DNA of 64,000 nucleotides from Burkholderia ambifaria (GTDB taxonomy: Bacteria > Pseudomonadota > Gammaproteobacteria > Burkholderiales > Burkholderiaceae): contig NZ_LKPJ01000003.1 in assembly GCF_001443045.1 (NCBI RefSeq), positions 349,935 to 413,934 of the forward strand. The letters are read 5' to 3'. Both the position numbers and the translations under genes were made by a program. Under the pieces are notes generated by a model that did not search any database, was not told where the DNA came from, and worked only from the letters and a program-made list of their open reading frames with translations. Positions 8,737 through 17,524 of the stretch are shown here, piece by piece (positions within the stretch are counted from its first letter, which is position 1; the number at the start of each line of letters is the position of its first letter).

Positions 8737-8854
8737 TCCTTCCGTAACGCGCAAAGCGCGTACCCAAAAGGACGAAACCGGCAGCAAAGGCCGGCCGGGC
8801 GGGACTCGGGCGCTGACCATGTGGGATGGCAGCCAGCGCGGCCCGGCGGGATCA
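8737..8854 (-). other. Riboswitch expression platform region
   Basis: The 118 nt between the TPP aptamer and the leader ORF. On the minus strand it contains a GC-rich block and, just before the ribosome-binding site, the hairpin GTACGCGC-TTT-GCGCGTTAC (about 8743-8762). The hairpin is followed directly by GGAAGGAATG rather than a U-tract, which points to control of translation initiation rather than a classical terminator. Inference from sequence only. Confidence 0.4.
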
Positions 8855-8961
8855 GAAACTTCCCTCGCCGGTATTACCCGGATCGGGTGCGAAGGGTCTT
8901 TCTCAGCCTCGCCGCGTTGCCCGGAATAACCCGTCGGCCGCGCTCGAAGCACCCCTGTTTC
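8855..8961 (-). promoter_or_regulatory. TPP riboswitch aptamer (THI element)
   Basis: Read on the minus strand, the conserved THI-box blocks appear in order: GGGGTGC after a GAAAC arm, then GGCTGAGA followed by AGACCC, then ACCCGATCCGGGTAATACC, then GCGAGGGAAG and a closing GTTTC arm that pairs with GAAAC (P1). The family binds thiamine pyrophosphate and represses thiamine genes when it is plentiful. It lies about 250 nt upstream of thiO and explains regulation of thiOSGE. The aptamer carries an enlarged stem between the first two blocks. Confidence 0.92.
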
Positions 8962-8971
8962 GTCGTCGGCC

Positions 8972-9001
8972 ATTAGACCATAAAAGCGGAAAGCGCCGCA
9001 A
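8972..9001 (-). promoter_or_regulatory. Candidate sigma70 promoter for the thi operon
   Basis: Minus-strand -35 TTGCGG (8996-9001) and -10 TCTAAT (8972-8977) with an 18 bp spacer. A start site about 7 bp downstream would fall at the first bases of the TPP aptamer, which fits riboswitch architecture. The remaining ~230 bp up to the divergent gene at 9235 show no gene; no further site was assigned there. Confidence 0.5.
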
Positions 9002-9234
9002 ACTGTCCCCTTGCGGCAAATTCGCCGTCGCGACGCGCCGCTCTGGCACAATGCCCGCAGGCCGGCCGCGCGAGCGGCCGGTTGCCGCGTCACCGCCGGC
9101 CTTAAGTGCCGTTTAAGACGCGCGGGCCACCATCCGGACGCCCGCCGTCAGTCGGCACCTCGTCCCGGCATGCCGTATCGCGGCGCGCGCCCGGCTTCGC
9201 CCGGCCCGCGCGCCGGCTACTCATCAGGAAGCAC

Positions 9235-11004
9235 ATGACCCAATCGATCGATCCCGTCCGCTCCGCCTCCGACGCGCCGCAGGACGAGCGCCCGGTATCC
9301 GCGTGGAGTCTCATCAAGCCCTACTGGGTGTCGTCCGAATGGAAAGTCGCATGGGGGCTGCTGATCACGATCATCGCGATCAACCTCTGCGTAGTCTGGA
9401 TCAATGTCAAGCTGAACAAGTGGAACGCGCAGTTCTACAACGCGCTGCAGTCGAAGGACGTCCACGACTTCCCGAACCTGCTGATGCAGTTCTCCGCGCT
9501 CGCGTTCGGCTTCATCATCCTCGCGGTGTACGGCCGCTACCTGCGGCAGATGCTCGGGTTCCGCTGGCGCCAGTGGCTCACCGACCGCTTTCTCGGCCAG
9601 TGGCTCGGCGATCGCGCGTTCTACCGGATCGAACGCGACCGCCTCGCCGACAACCCCGACCAGCGGATCACCGACGACCTCCAGTCGTTCGCGACGACGA
9701 CGCTCGCGCTGTCGCTCGACCTGCTGTCGACGGTCGTCACGCTCGTATCGTTCATCACGATCCTGTGGTCGCTCGCCGGCGCGCTGACGGTGTCGCTCGG
9801 CGCGACGCCGATCGCGATCCCCGGCTACATGGTGTGGGCAGCCGCGCTGTACGCGGTGGTCGGCTCGCTGATCATCCAGAAGGTCGGCCACCCGCTCGTG
9901 TCGATCAACTACCAGCAGCAGCGCGTCGAGGCCGATTTCCGCTTCGGGCTGATTCGCGTGCGCGAGAACGCCGAGCAGATCGCGTTCTACGAGGGCGAGA
10001 AAACCGAAACCGGCAACGCGCAGAACCTGTTCATGCGCATCCGCGACAACTGGTGGCGCGTGATGAAGTACACGAAGCGCCTCACGTTCGTGCTGAGTTT
10101 CTACGGGCAGATCGCGATCATCTTCCCGCTCGTCGTCGCGGCGCCGCGTTATTTCGCGGGCGCCTTCTCGTTCGGCGTGCTGATGCAGATCTCGTCCGCG
10201 TTCGGCACCGTCAGCGATTCGTTCTCGTGGTTCATCAACAGTTACTCGACCCTCGTCGAATGGCGCGCCACCGTCAACCGTCTGCGTGAATTCAAGCGCG
10301 TGATGGGCACCTCGCACCTGAAGGAAAGCCTGTCGCCCGCGACCGAGCACGGCGGCATCAACCTGCACTACGTCGACGCCGCGAAGCTGTCGACGTCGTC
10401 GCTGAAGCTCGCACTGCCGAACGGCAACGCGCTCGCGAACATCGGCAACGTGACGATCGAGCCCGGCTCGCGCTGGCTCGTGATCGGCAAATCGGGTTCC
10501 GGCAAGAGCACGTTCATGCGCGCGATCGCGGGCCTGTGGCCGTTCGGCGACGGCGCGATCGACGCGCCGGTCGGCGCGCGGATGATGTTCGTGCCGCAGA
10601 CGAGCTACCTGCCGATCGGCTCGCTGAAGGCTGCGCTCACCTATCCGGCCGCGCCCGACGCATTCACCGACGACGCGTGCCGCGACGCGCTGCGCGCGTG
10701 CCGCCTCGAAGACTACGTCGAGCGCCTCGACGAGACCGGCCACTGGACGCGCGTGCTGTCGCCGGGCGAACAGCAGCGTCTCGCCGGTGCACGCGTGCTG
10801 CTGCACAAGCCGGACTTCCTGTTCCTCGACGAAGCGACCAGCGCGCTCGACGCCGACAACGAAGCGCGGCTCTATCACCTGTTCGCCGAGCGGCTGCCGA
10901 AGGCCGCGATCGTCAGCATTGCGCACCGCGAGTCGCTGGCCGCGTTCCATGTCGGCACGATCAACGTCGAGCGTGTGAACGACAACGACAAGGTCGCGGC
11001 GTGA
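9235..11004 (+). CDS. ABC transporter, fused permease-ATPase (YddA/SbmA-like)
   Basis: 589-residue half-transporter with an N-terminal membrane domain of the SbmA/BacA-like family (helices between about residues 40 and 330, e.g. VAWGLLITIIAINLCVVWIN and FFNALQ-type loop FYNALQSKDV) and a C-terminal ATPase: Walker A GKSGSGKS near 420, signature LSPGEQQRLAGAR near 508, Walker B FLFLDEATSALD near 527. Relatives are annotated as vitamin B12, bleomycin or antimicrobial-peptide transporters or as YddA; substrate unknown here. I chose the ATG at 9235 since upstream sequence is non-conserved looking, Arg/Pro-rich. Divergent from the thi operon; its stop overlaps the next gene's GTG. Confidence 0.9.
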   Translation: MTQSIDPVRSASDAPQDERPVSAWSLIKPYWVSSEWKVAWGLLITIIAINLCVVWINVKLNKWNAQFYNALQSKDVHDFPNLLMQFSALAFGFIILAVYGRYLRQMLGFRWRQWLTDRFLGQWLGDRAFYRIERDRLADNPDQRITDDLQSFATTTLALSLDLLSTVVTLVSFITILWSLAGALTVSLGATPIAIPGYMVWAAALYAVVGSLIIQKVGHPLVSINYQQQRVEADFRFGLIRVRENAEQIAFYEGEKTETGNAQNLFMRIRDNWWRVMKYTKRLTFVLSFYGQIAIIFPLVVAAPRYFAGAFSFGVLMQISSAFGTVSDSFSWFINSYSTLVEWRATVNRLREFKRVMGTSHLKESLSPATEHGGINLHYVDAAKLSTSSLKLALPNGNALANIGNVTIEPGSRWLVIGKSGSGKSTFMRAIAGLWPFGDGAIDAPVGARMMFVPQTSYLPIGSLKAALTYPAAPDAFTDDACRDALRACRLEDYVERLDETGHWTRVLSPGEQQRLAGARVLLHKPDFLFLDEATSALDADNEARLYHLFAERLPKAAIVSIAHRESLAAFHVGTINVERVNDNDKVAA

Positions 11005-11777
11005 GCGCACGCGCCGCGCACCTCGCACGGATCGTGCTGATCACCGGCGCAGGGTCGGGGATCGGCGCGGCGCTCGCGCGGCGGCTGGCGGCACCCGGCA
11101 CCGCGCTGGCGCTGCATGCGCGCGGCGCCGACGACGCAGCCCGCAAGCGGCTCGATGACGTTGCCGCCTCCTGCACGGCGGCAGGCGCCGAATGCGTGAC
11201 GCTCACCGGCGATCTCGCCGAAGCCAGCGTCGCCGCGGCACTGGTCGACGCGACCGTCGCGCGCTTCGGCGGGCTCGATCACCTCGTCGCGAACGCCGGC
11301 TTCGCGGCACGACAGACTTTTTCCGCTCTCTCGCCCGACACGCTCGCGTCCGCGTTCGCGGCGATGCCCGGCGCGTTCTCCGCGCTTGCGGGCCGCGCGC
11401 GGCCGCTGCTCGAGGCGTCGGCGGCACCGCGCATCGTCGCGGTCAGTTCGTTCGTCGCACACCGCTACCGCGCCGATGCGCCGTTCGCGGCGACCGCCGC
11501 CGCGAAAGCCGCGCTCGAATCGCTGGTGCGCACCGCGGCAGCCGAGTTCGCCGCGCACGGCATCACCGTCAATGCGGTCGCCCCCGGCTTCACGCGCAAG
11601 GATCACGGCCCGAGCGCCGGCAATGCGGCTGCGTGGGCTCAAGCCGAACAGGCGACGCCGCTCGGCCGGATCGCCGAACCCGACGACGTCGCCGCACTGA
11701 TCGCGTTCCTGCTGTCGGACGCCGCGCGGCAAATCACCGGCCAGGTCGTGCACGTCGACGGCGGCCTGACGCTCTGA
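11001..11777 (+). CDS. Short-chain dehydrogenase/reductase family protein lacking catalytic Tyr
   Basis: SDR-fold protein of 258 residues, started from the GTG at 11001 that overlaps the ABC transporter stop (GTGA). The cofactor motif TGAGSGIG is at residues 15-22, NAG in LVANAGFA, the Ser in VAVSSF, and the family tail ends in ITGQVVHVDGG. The usual YxxxK reads TAAAK (segment PFAATAAAKAALESL), so the catalytic Tyr is Thr. It may be a non-catalytic SDR or use another residue. Coupled translation suggests a functional link with the transporter, of unknown nature. Confidence 0.85.
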   Translation: MSARAAHLARIVLITGAGSGIGAALARRLAAPGTALALHARGADDAARKRLDDVAASCTAAGAECVTLTGDLAEASVAAALVDATVARFGGLDHLVANAGFAARQTFSALSPDTLASAFAAMPGAFSALAGRARPLLEASAAPRIVAVSSFVAHRYRADAPFAATAAAKAALESLVRTAAAEFAAHGITVNAVAPGFTRKDHGPSAGNAAAWAQAEQATPLGRIAEPDDVAALIAFLLSDAARQITGQVVHVDGGLTL

Positions 11778-11957
11778 CGCGTCAAACATACTGCTCCTCG
11801 AGCACCAGCCATTCGCATCGCGACGCATCGCCGATCGCTACCGTTTCCCGCACCACCCTGCATCGACCATTTTGGCGCCCCGCAGCGCGCCCGTAGAATG
11901 GTTGCCACACGGCAGCACGCCAGGCAGCACGACACGAACCGACACGGAGATGGCGAG

Positions 11958-13220
11958 ATGCAGGCAATCCAGTGGTTTCACGAACTGTCGACGCGCGAGC
12001 GCAGGACGCTGTACGCCGGTTTCGGCGGCTACGCGGTCGATGCGTTCGACTTCATGATCTACTCGTTCCTGATTCCGACGCTGATCGCCTCGTGGGGGAT
12101 GACAAAGAGCGAGGCAGGGATGATCGCGACGAGTTCACTGATCTCGTCGGCGATCGGTGGCTGGGCCGCCGGCATCCTCGCCGACCGTTACGGCCGCGTG
12201 CGCGTGCTGCAGTGGACGATCGCGACGTTCGCGCTGTTCACCTGCCTGTCCGGTTTCACGCATTCGTTCTGGCAACTGCTCGCCACGCGCACGCTGCAGG
12301 GCTTCGGCTTCGGCGGCGAATGGTCGGTCGTGACGATCATGATGGCCGAGACGATCCGCTCACCCGAGCACCGCGCGAAGGCGGTCGGCACCGTGCAGAG
12401 CAGCTGGTCGTTCGGCTGGGCCGCGGCCGCGATCCTCTACTGGGCGTTCTTCGCGCTGCTGCCCGAGCAGATCGCGTGGCGCGCGTGCTTCTGGATCGGC
12501 ATCGTGCCCGCGCTGTGGATTCTCTACATCCGTCGCAACGTCAGCGATCCCGACATCTACACGGCCACCCGCCGCGCGCGCGACGAAGGCCGCGTGTCGG
12601 GCCACTTCCTCGAGATCTTCGCGCCGCAACACCTGCGCGCGACGCTGTTCGGCAGCGTGCTATGCACCGGCATGCTCGGCGGCTACTACGCGATCACGAC
12701 GTGGCTGCCCACCTACCTGAAAACCGTCCGCCACCTGTCCGTGTTCAACACGAGCGGGTATCTCGTCGTGCTGATCGTCGGCTCGTTCGTCGGTTATGTG
12801 GTCGGCGCGATCCTGTCCGACCGGCTCGGCCGGCGCGCGTCGTTCATCCTGTTCGCGGTCGGCTCGTTCGCGCTCGGCATGGCGTACACGATGCTGCCGA
12901 TCACCGACACCGCGATGCTGCTGCTCGGCTTCCCGCTCGGCATCGTCGTGCAGGGCATCTTCGCGGGCATTGGCGCCTACCTGTCCGAGCTGTATCCGGG
13001 CGCCATCCGCGGGTCGGGCCAGGGCTTCTGCTACAACCTCGGCCGCGGGCTCGGGTCGTTCTTCCCGATCCTCGTCGGCTCGCTGTCGCAGACGATGTCG
13101 CTCGTGAAGGCGATCGGCCTCGTCGCGGGCGCCGGCTACCTGCTCGTGATCGTCGCCGCGCTCGTGCTGCCGGAAACGCGCGGCAAGTCGCTCGTCGACG
13201 ATCCGGCCGTCGTGTCCTGA
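11958..13220 (+). CDS. MFS transporter
   Basis: Major facilitator permease of 420 residues with 12 predicted membrane helices. Typical motifs: GGYAVDAFDFMIYSFLIPTL in helix 1, the loop 2-3 signature GILADRYGRVRVLQW, GFGFGGEWSVVTIMMAE in helix 4-5, and a second ILSDRLGRRASF repeat in the C-terminal half. The pattern is closest to the sialate/shikimate-type MFS families, but the substrate cannot be read from the sequence. It lies 22 bp upstream of a DadA-type dehydrogenase on the same strand, so uptake of an amino acid or amino-acid-like compound is a reasonable guess. An in-frame upstream start (11898) is less likely. Confidence 0.88.
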   Translation: MQAIQWFHELSTRERRTLYAGFGGYAVDAFDFMIYSFLIPTLIASWGMTKSEAGMIATSSLISSAIGGWAAGILADRYGRVRVLQWTIATFALFTCLSGFTHSFWQLLATRTLQGFGFGGEWSVVTIMMAETIRSPEHRAKAVGTVQSSWSFGWAAAAILYWAFFALLPEQIAWRACFWIGIVPALWILYIRRNVSDPDIYTATRRARDEGRVSGHFLEIFAPQHLRATLFGSVLCTGMLGGYYAITTWLPTYLKTVRHLSVFNTSGYLVVLIVGSFVGYVVGAILSDRLGRRASFILFAVGSFALGMAYTMLPITDTAMLLLGFPLGIVVQGIFAGIGAYLSELYPGAIRGSGQGFCYNLGRGLGSFFPILVGSLSQTMSLVKAIGLVAGAGYLLVIVAALVLPETRGKSLVDDPAVVS

Positions 13221-13242
13221 ACGCCCTCCCTCCGGAAACCGC

Positions 13243-14571
13243 ATGCATGTGATCGTTCTCGGCGCCGGCGTGATCGGCGTCGCCACCGCGTGGCACCTGC
13301 GCGAAGCGGGCTGCGACGTCACCGTGATCGAGCGCGAGGCCGACGTCGCGCAGGCGACGAGCCTCGGCAACGCGGGCGTGATCGCGCCCGGCTACGTGAC
13401 GCCGTGGGCTGCACCCGGGATGCCCGGCAAGATCCTCAAATACCTGTTCAAGCCCGCGTCGCCGCTGATCTTCCGGCCAACGCTCGATGCCGCGCAGTGG
13501 CGCTGGATCGCGCGCTGGCTGCGCGAATGCGAATTCGAGCGCTTCCGCGTGAACAAGCAGCGAATGCAGCGCATCGCGTACTACAGCCGCGCGTGCCTGC
13601 ATGCGTTTCGCGATCGTCATCCGTTCGACTATGGCGCGAGCCGCGGCTACCTGCAGCTGCTGCGCGGCCCGTTCGACGTCGAGATGGTGCAGCCCGCGCT
13701 GAAGGTGCTGCGCGACGCCGGCATCGCGTTTCGCGAACTCGACGCGGCCGGCTGTACCGCGATCGAGCCGGGCCTGCTCTGGGCCCGGCAAGCGCCCGTC
13801 GGCGGCATCTACCTGCCCGACGACGAAGCCGGCGACTGCGCTCGCTTCACGCGCGAACTGCGTGCGCTGTGCGAAGCGAACGGCGTGACGTTCCGCTTTC
13901 GCACGGCGGTACAGGCGCTCGATGTCGAAGCCGGCAAGGTGCTCGGCGTACGGATCGTCGGAGAAAACGCCGACGAGTCGCAGGATCGGGGGCGACCGGA
14001 TCCGCTCGCCTCGAATGACGGCGGCACGCACCGCGACGCGCGGCTCGCCGCCGACGCGATCGTCGTCGCACTCGGCGTCGACAGCGCCGGCCTGCTGCGG
14101 CCGCACGGCATCGACGTGCCGTTGTATCCGGTGAAAGGCTACTCGGCGACGCTGGCCGTCGTCGACGATGAAAAGGCACCGCGCGCCGCCCTGATGGACG
14201 AATCGCTGAAGACGGCAATCACGCGCTTCGGCCCGACGCTGCGTGTAGCGGGCACGGCGGAGCTCGGCAACCGGCATGCGGCGCTGCGCCAGCAAGCGCT
14301 CGATACGCTGATGAAGGTGCTCGACGACTGGTTCCCGCAAGCGGCCGATCGCGCGTCGGTGCGCTTCTGGGTCGGCCGCCGGCCGATGACGCCCGACGGG
14401 CCGCCGCTACTGGGGGCGAGCGGAATCGGCGGACTCTGGCTGAACGTCGGCCACGGGTCGACCGGCTGGGCGATGTCGATGGGTTCGGGGAAGGTGCTGG
14501 CGGACCTCGTCACGGGGCGGGAACCGGAGATCGATCTGGCTGGGCTGACGCTCGCGCGCTACGGGCGGTAG
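13243..14571 (+). CDS. D-amino-acid dehydrogenase small subunit family (DadA-like)
   Basis: FAD-dependent membrane-associated oxidoreductase of 442 residues resembling DadA, which oxidises D-amino acids to 2-oxo acids and passes electrons to the respiratory chain. FAD motif GAGVIGVATAWHLREAG at residues 7-23; DadA-like motifs NAGVIAPGYVTPWAAPG, LPDDEAGDCARFTREL, YPVKGYSATL, WVGRRPMTPDGPP and LNVGHGSTGW. Residues about 241-270 hold a polar insertion (GENADESQDRGRPDPLASND) absent from E. coli DadA. It is preceded by an MFS permease and no alanine racemase is adjacent, so it may be a paralogue with a different D-amino acid substrate. Confidence 0.87.
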   Translation: MHVIVLGAGVIGVATAWHLREAGCDVTVIEREADVAQATSLGNAGVIAPGYVTPWAAPGMPGKILKYLFKPASPLIFRPTLDAAQWRWIARWLRECEFERFRVNKQRMQRIAYYSRACLHAFRDRHPFDYGASRGYLQLLRGPFDVEMVQPALKVLRDAGIAFRELDAAGCTAIEPGLLWARQAPVGGIYLPDDEAGDCARFTRELRALCEANGVTFRFRTAVQALDVEAGKVLGVRIVGENADESQDRGRPDPLASNDGGTHRDARLAADAIVVALGVDSAGLLRPHGIDVPLYPVKGYSATLAVVDDEKAPRAALMDESLKTAITRFGPTLRVAGTAELGNRHAALRQQALDTLMKVLDDWFPQAADRASVRFWVGRRPMTPDGPPLLGASGIGGLWLNVGHGSTGWAMSMGSGKVLADLVTGREPEIDLAGLTLARYGR

Positions 14572-14668
14572 CCTGGACTGAAGGCAGCAGCGTCGAAGCG
14601 CCGCGCCGGAACAGCTGCGTGGAGCCCGACGAGAATGGCGGTCGTTCGCCGTATGTCGCCGGAACGCT

Positions 14669-15235
14669 TCATTGCGCCCCCGCGCCGTCCGCCCGCGCAA
14701 TCGGCGCCGACACGATCGGCCGATGCGACACGCCTTCGTTCGACAGCCGGCTTTCGAACAGCGTGAGCGCGTCGAACCGCAGCGCGACCGGCCGCCCCAC
14801 CGCGCCGCCGTGCGCCGGCTGCCCGACCGCGTCGTGCGGCAGCCGCGCGAGCGTTACGTGCGGACGGAACGGCCGCCGGTCGGCCGGCACGCCGAGCTCG
14901 CGCAATGTTGCCGACAGCGCGGCATTCAACGCCTCGCATGCCGGCACGGCAGCCAGTTCCGCGACGATCAGCCGGGCGCGCGGCAGGCTCGGCCACCACG
15001 CGATCCGTTCGACCGGCATCGACGGCAGCGGATGCGCGGCCGCGAGCGCCGGCATGCACGCGGCCAGTGCGTCGCAGCGCGCCCGTTCGATCGCGCCGAC
15101 GAACGCAAGCGTCACATGCAGCTGTGCGGGCAGCGGACGCCGCGCGCCTCGGGTGACCGGCAACGCATGCAGCGCATCGCGCGACGCCGCATCGGGCATC
15201 AGCGCGACAAACACGCGCAGCCGGTCGCCGTTCAT
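14669..15235 (-). CDS. thpR: RNA 2',3'-cyclic phosphodiesterase / 2'-5' RNA ligase family
   Basis: LigT/ThpR-family 2H phosphoesterase of 188 residues. The two diagnostic HxTx motifs are present: HVTL at residues 40-43 and HVTL at 126-129. Family members open 2',3'-cyclic phosphates and can ligate 2'-5' RNA ends in vitro; the cellular role is uncertain. The ATG (15233-15235) overlaps the stop of the degenerate symporter frame upstream (ATGA). It converges with the dadA-like gene across a 97 bp gap. Confidence 0.85.
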   Translation of the reverse strand: MNGDRLRVFVALMPDAASRDALHALPVTRGARRPLPAQLHVTLAFVGAIERARCDALAACMPALAAAHPLPSMPVERIAWWPSLPRARLIVAELAAVPACEALNAALSATLRELGVPADRRPFRPHVTLARLPHDAVGQPAHGGAVGRPVALRFDALTLFESRLSNEGVSHRPIVSAPIARADGAGAQ

Positions 15236-15744
15236 GACGCGCGCACCGCCACGCGCACGGTATTGTCCGCATCGGCCGCGGCCGGACGCTGCGGCAGCGG
15301 GCCGTGCTCGCCCCACACGTCGGGCGGCGGCACATTCGCGAGTTCCGGGATCATGTTGCGCGTAAACACCGGATCGGCGACACCTTCCGCGCGCTGGCGA
15401 CGATAATCGCGCCATGCCGCGTGCGCATGCTTGCCGAGCGCGAGGATCGCGACCAGGTTGATGATCGCCGTCAGCCCCATGCTCGTATCGGCCATCACCC
15501 ACACGAGCGGCAACTGCCCGACGCTGCCGGACATCACCATACCGGTGTCGAGCTCGTACTGGCCCGACAGCAGGATCACGAATGCGGTCGCGCTGCAGAT
15601 CACGATCGTGTCGACGAACACGCCGGGCATCCGGATCAACACTTGCACGAATGCCTCCATCCAGAGTCCTTGTAAATGGGGTCGGTCATATGCGGCGACC
15701 GCGCGAACACGGCCGAAGGGGCGCCATGACATGACCGTTTCCAA
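15232..15744 (-). pseudogene. Remnant of an alanine/glycine:Na+ symporter (AGCS family)
   Basis: The frame joins two separated parts of an AGCS symporter. Residues about 29-61 match the mid-protein segment (MPGVFVDTIVICSATAFVIL then LSG), and from about residue 75 it jumps to the last helix (LPLVWVMADTSMGLTAIINL) and the cytoplasmic tail (DPVFTRNMIPEL). The N-terminal half of the symporter and a block of well over 100 residues between the two parts are missing, while the joined frame stays open. AGCS proteins are about 450-500 residues, so this 170-codon frame is almost surely a deletion relic. The stop overlaps the thpR ATG, so its leader may still drive thpR. Confidence 0.75.
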
Positions 15745-15910
15745 CGATCATTACAAAATGAAAGAGACCGGGATCGTGGAAAATCGACGCCCGATGTGAT
15801 CAGGTTAGGCGACGCCTCGGGAAAATGACGAGGGTTGCGGCAACCGCGAACACGCGCGAGCGGAACCGGAGGCTGACTGGCCGACATCGGCACCAGCAGG
15901 TGCCGACCAT

Positions 15911-15942
15911 AAAAAAACCGGGCGCCCTTTCGGACGCCCGGT
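15911..15942 (-). terminator. Rho-independent terminator after gltD
   Basis: On the minus strand an inverted repeat CCGGGCG...CGCCCGG (15918-15942) is followed by seven T residues (15911-15917), about 30 bp beyond the gltD stop. Confidence 0.85.
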
Positions 15943-15972
15943 TGTCATCGAAACCCGCTCGAGCGATTCAGC

Positions 15973-17439
15973 TCAGCGCGGCAGTTCCGAATGCCCCATC
16001 AGGTACGCGTCGACCGAGCGCGCGCACTGGCGGCCTTCGCGGATCGCCCAGACGACGAGCGACTGGCCGCGACGCATGTCGCCTGCCGCGAACACCTTGT
16101 CGACCGACGTGTAGTACGAGCGATCGCCTTCAGTCGCCGCACGTGCGTTGCCGCGCGCGTCCTTCGCGACGCCGAACGCCTCGAGCACGGTGGCTGCCGG
16201 CTGCGTGAAGCCCATCGCGAGCAGCACCAGGTCGGCCTTCATCTCGAACTCGGAGCCCGGCACTTCCTGCATCTTGCCGTCCTTCCATTCGACGCGCACC
16301 GCGATCAGCTTCTCGACCTTGCCGTTCTTGCCTTCGAGACGCTTCGTCGCGACCGCCCAGTCACGCTCGCAGCCTTCTTCGTGCGACGACGACGTGCGCA
16401 GCTTGATCGGCCAGTACGGCCACACGAGCGGCTTGTTTTCCTCTTCCGGCGGCTGCGGCAGCAGCTCGAACTGCGTGACCTGCTTCGCGCCGTGACGGTT
16501 CGACGTGCCGACGCAGTCCGAACCCGTATCGCCGCCGCCGATCACGATCACGTGCTTGCCCTTCGCGAGCAGCTGGTCGACGAGCTTGTCGCCCGCGTTC
16601 ACGCGGTTCTGCTGCGGCAGGAAGTCCATCGCGAAATGGACGCCGGCGAGCTCGCGGCCCGGCACCGGCAGGTCGCGCGGCGTTTCCGAACCGCCCGCGA
16701 TCACGACCGCGTCGAACTCTTCCTTCAGCTTCTCCGGCGAAATGGTTTCCTTCGCGAGGCTGCCGATCGACTCGGGCAGCGGATCCTTGCCGATGAACAC
16801 GCTGGTGCGGAACGTCACGCCTTCCGCTTCCATCTGGCGCATGCGGCGATCGATCAGCCACTTCTCGAGCTTGAAGTCGGGGATCCCGTAACGCAGCAGG
16901 CCGCCGACGCGATCGTTCTTCTCGAACACCGTCACGTCGTGGCCCGCACGCGCGAGCTGCTGCGCGGCGGCGAGGCCGGCGGGGCCCGAACCGACGACCG
17001 CGACCTTCTTGCCCGTCTTGTGCTCGGCCGGCAGCGGCTTCACCCAGCCTTCCGCCCAGGCCTTGTCGATGATCGCGTGCTCGATCGACTTGATGCCGAC
17101 CGGATCGTTGTTGATCCCGAGCGTGCACGCTGCCTCGCACGGCGCCGGGCAGATGCGGCCCGTGAACTCGGGGAAGTTGTTGGTCGAATGCAGGACTTCG
17201 ATCGCCTGCTGCCAGTCCTGGCGGTAAACGAGATCGTTGAAGTCCGGAATGATGTTGTTGACCGGGCAGCCGTTGTTGCAGAACGGGATGCCGCAATCCA
17301 TGCAGCGCGCGCCCTGCGCCTTCGCGTCCGCGTCGGTCAGCGCCGCGACGAATTCCTTGTAATGCTTCACGCGCGTGAGCGGTGCTTCGTACGCCTCGTG
17401 GCGGCGTTCGAACTCCAGAAAACCGGTTGCCTTGCCCAT
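15973..17439 (-). CDS. gltD: Glutamate synthase [NADPH] small subunit
   Basis: Beta subunit of glutamate synthase, 488 residues. It passes electrons from NADPH through FAD and two Fe-S clusters to GltB. N-terminal cysteine motifs [19 protein letters not shown] and [11 protein letters not shown] bind the 4Fe-4S clusters; [20 protein letters not shown] is the FAD site (near residue 150) and [13 protein letters not shown] the NADPH site. The start is the ATG at 17437-17439, [10 protein letters not shown], the usual N-terminus. It follows gltB after 85 bp and is followed by a strong terminator. Confidence 0.97.
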   Translation of the reverse strand: MGKATGFLEFERRHEAYEAPLTRVKHYKEFVAALTDADAKAQGARCMDCGIPFCNNGCPVNNIIPDFNDLVYRQDWQQAIEVLHSTNNFPEFTGRICPAPCEAACTLGINNDPVGIKSIEHAIIDKAWAEGWVKPLPAEHKTGKKVAVVGSGPAGLAAAQQLARAGHDVTVFEKNDRVGGLLRYGIPDFKLEKWLIDRRMRQMEAEGVTFRTSVFIGKDPLPESIGSLAKETISPEKLKEEFDAVVIAGGSETPRDLPVPGRELAGVHFAMDFLPQQNRVNAGDKLVDQLLAKGKHVIVIGGGDTGSDCVGTSNRHGAKQVTQFELLPQPPEEENKPLVWPYWPIKLRTSSSHEEGCERDWAVATKRLEGKNGKVEKLIAVRVEWKDGKMQEVPGSEFEMKADLVLLAMGFTQPAATVLEAFGVAKDARGNARAATEGDRSYYTSVDKVFAAGDMRRGQSLVVWAIREGRQCARSVDAYLMGHSELPR

Positions 17440-17524
17440 AAGGTGCTCTTCTGTTCGGTGTATCGGGTGGGGGAGCCGCGCGCGGCAATCATGCGCGCGC
17501 GGCATTCGCTATGTCGTTCGTCGC

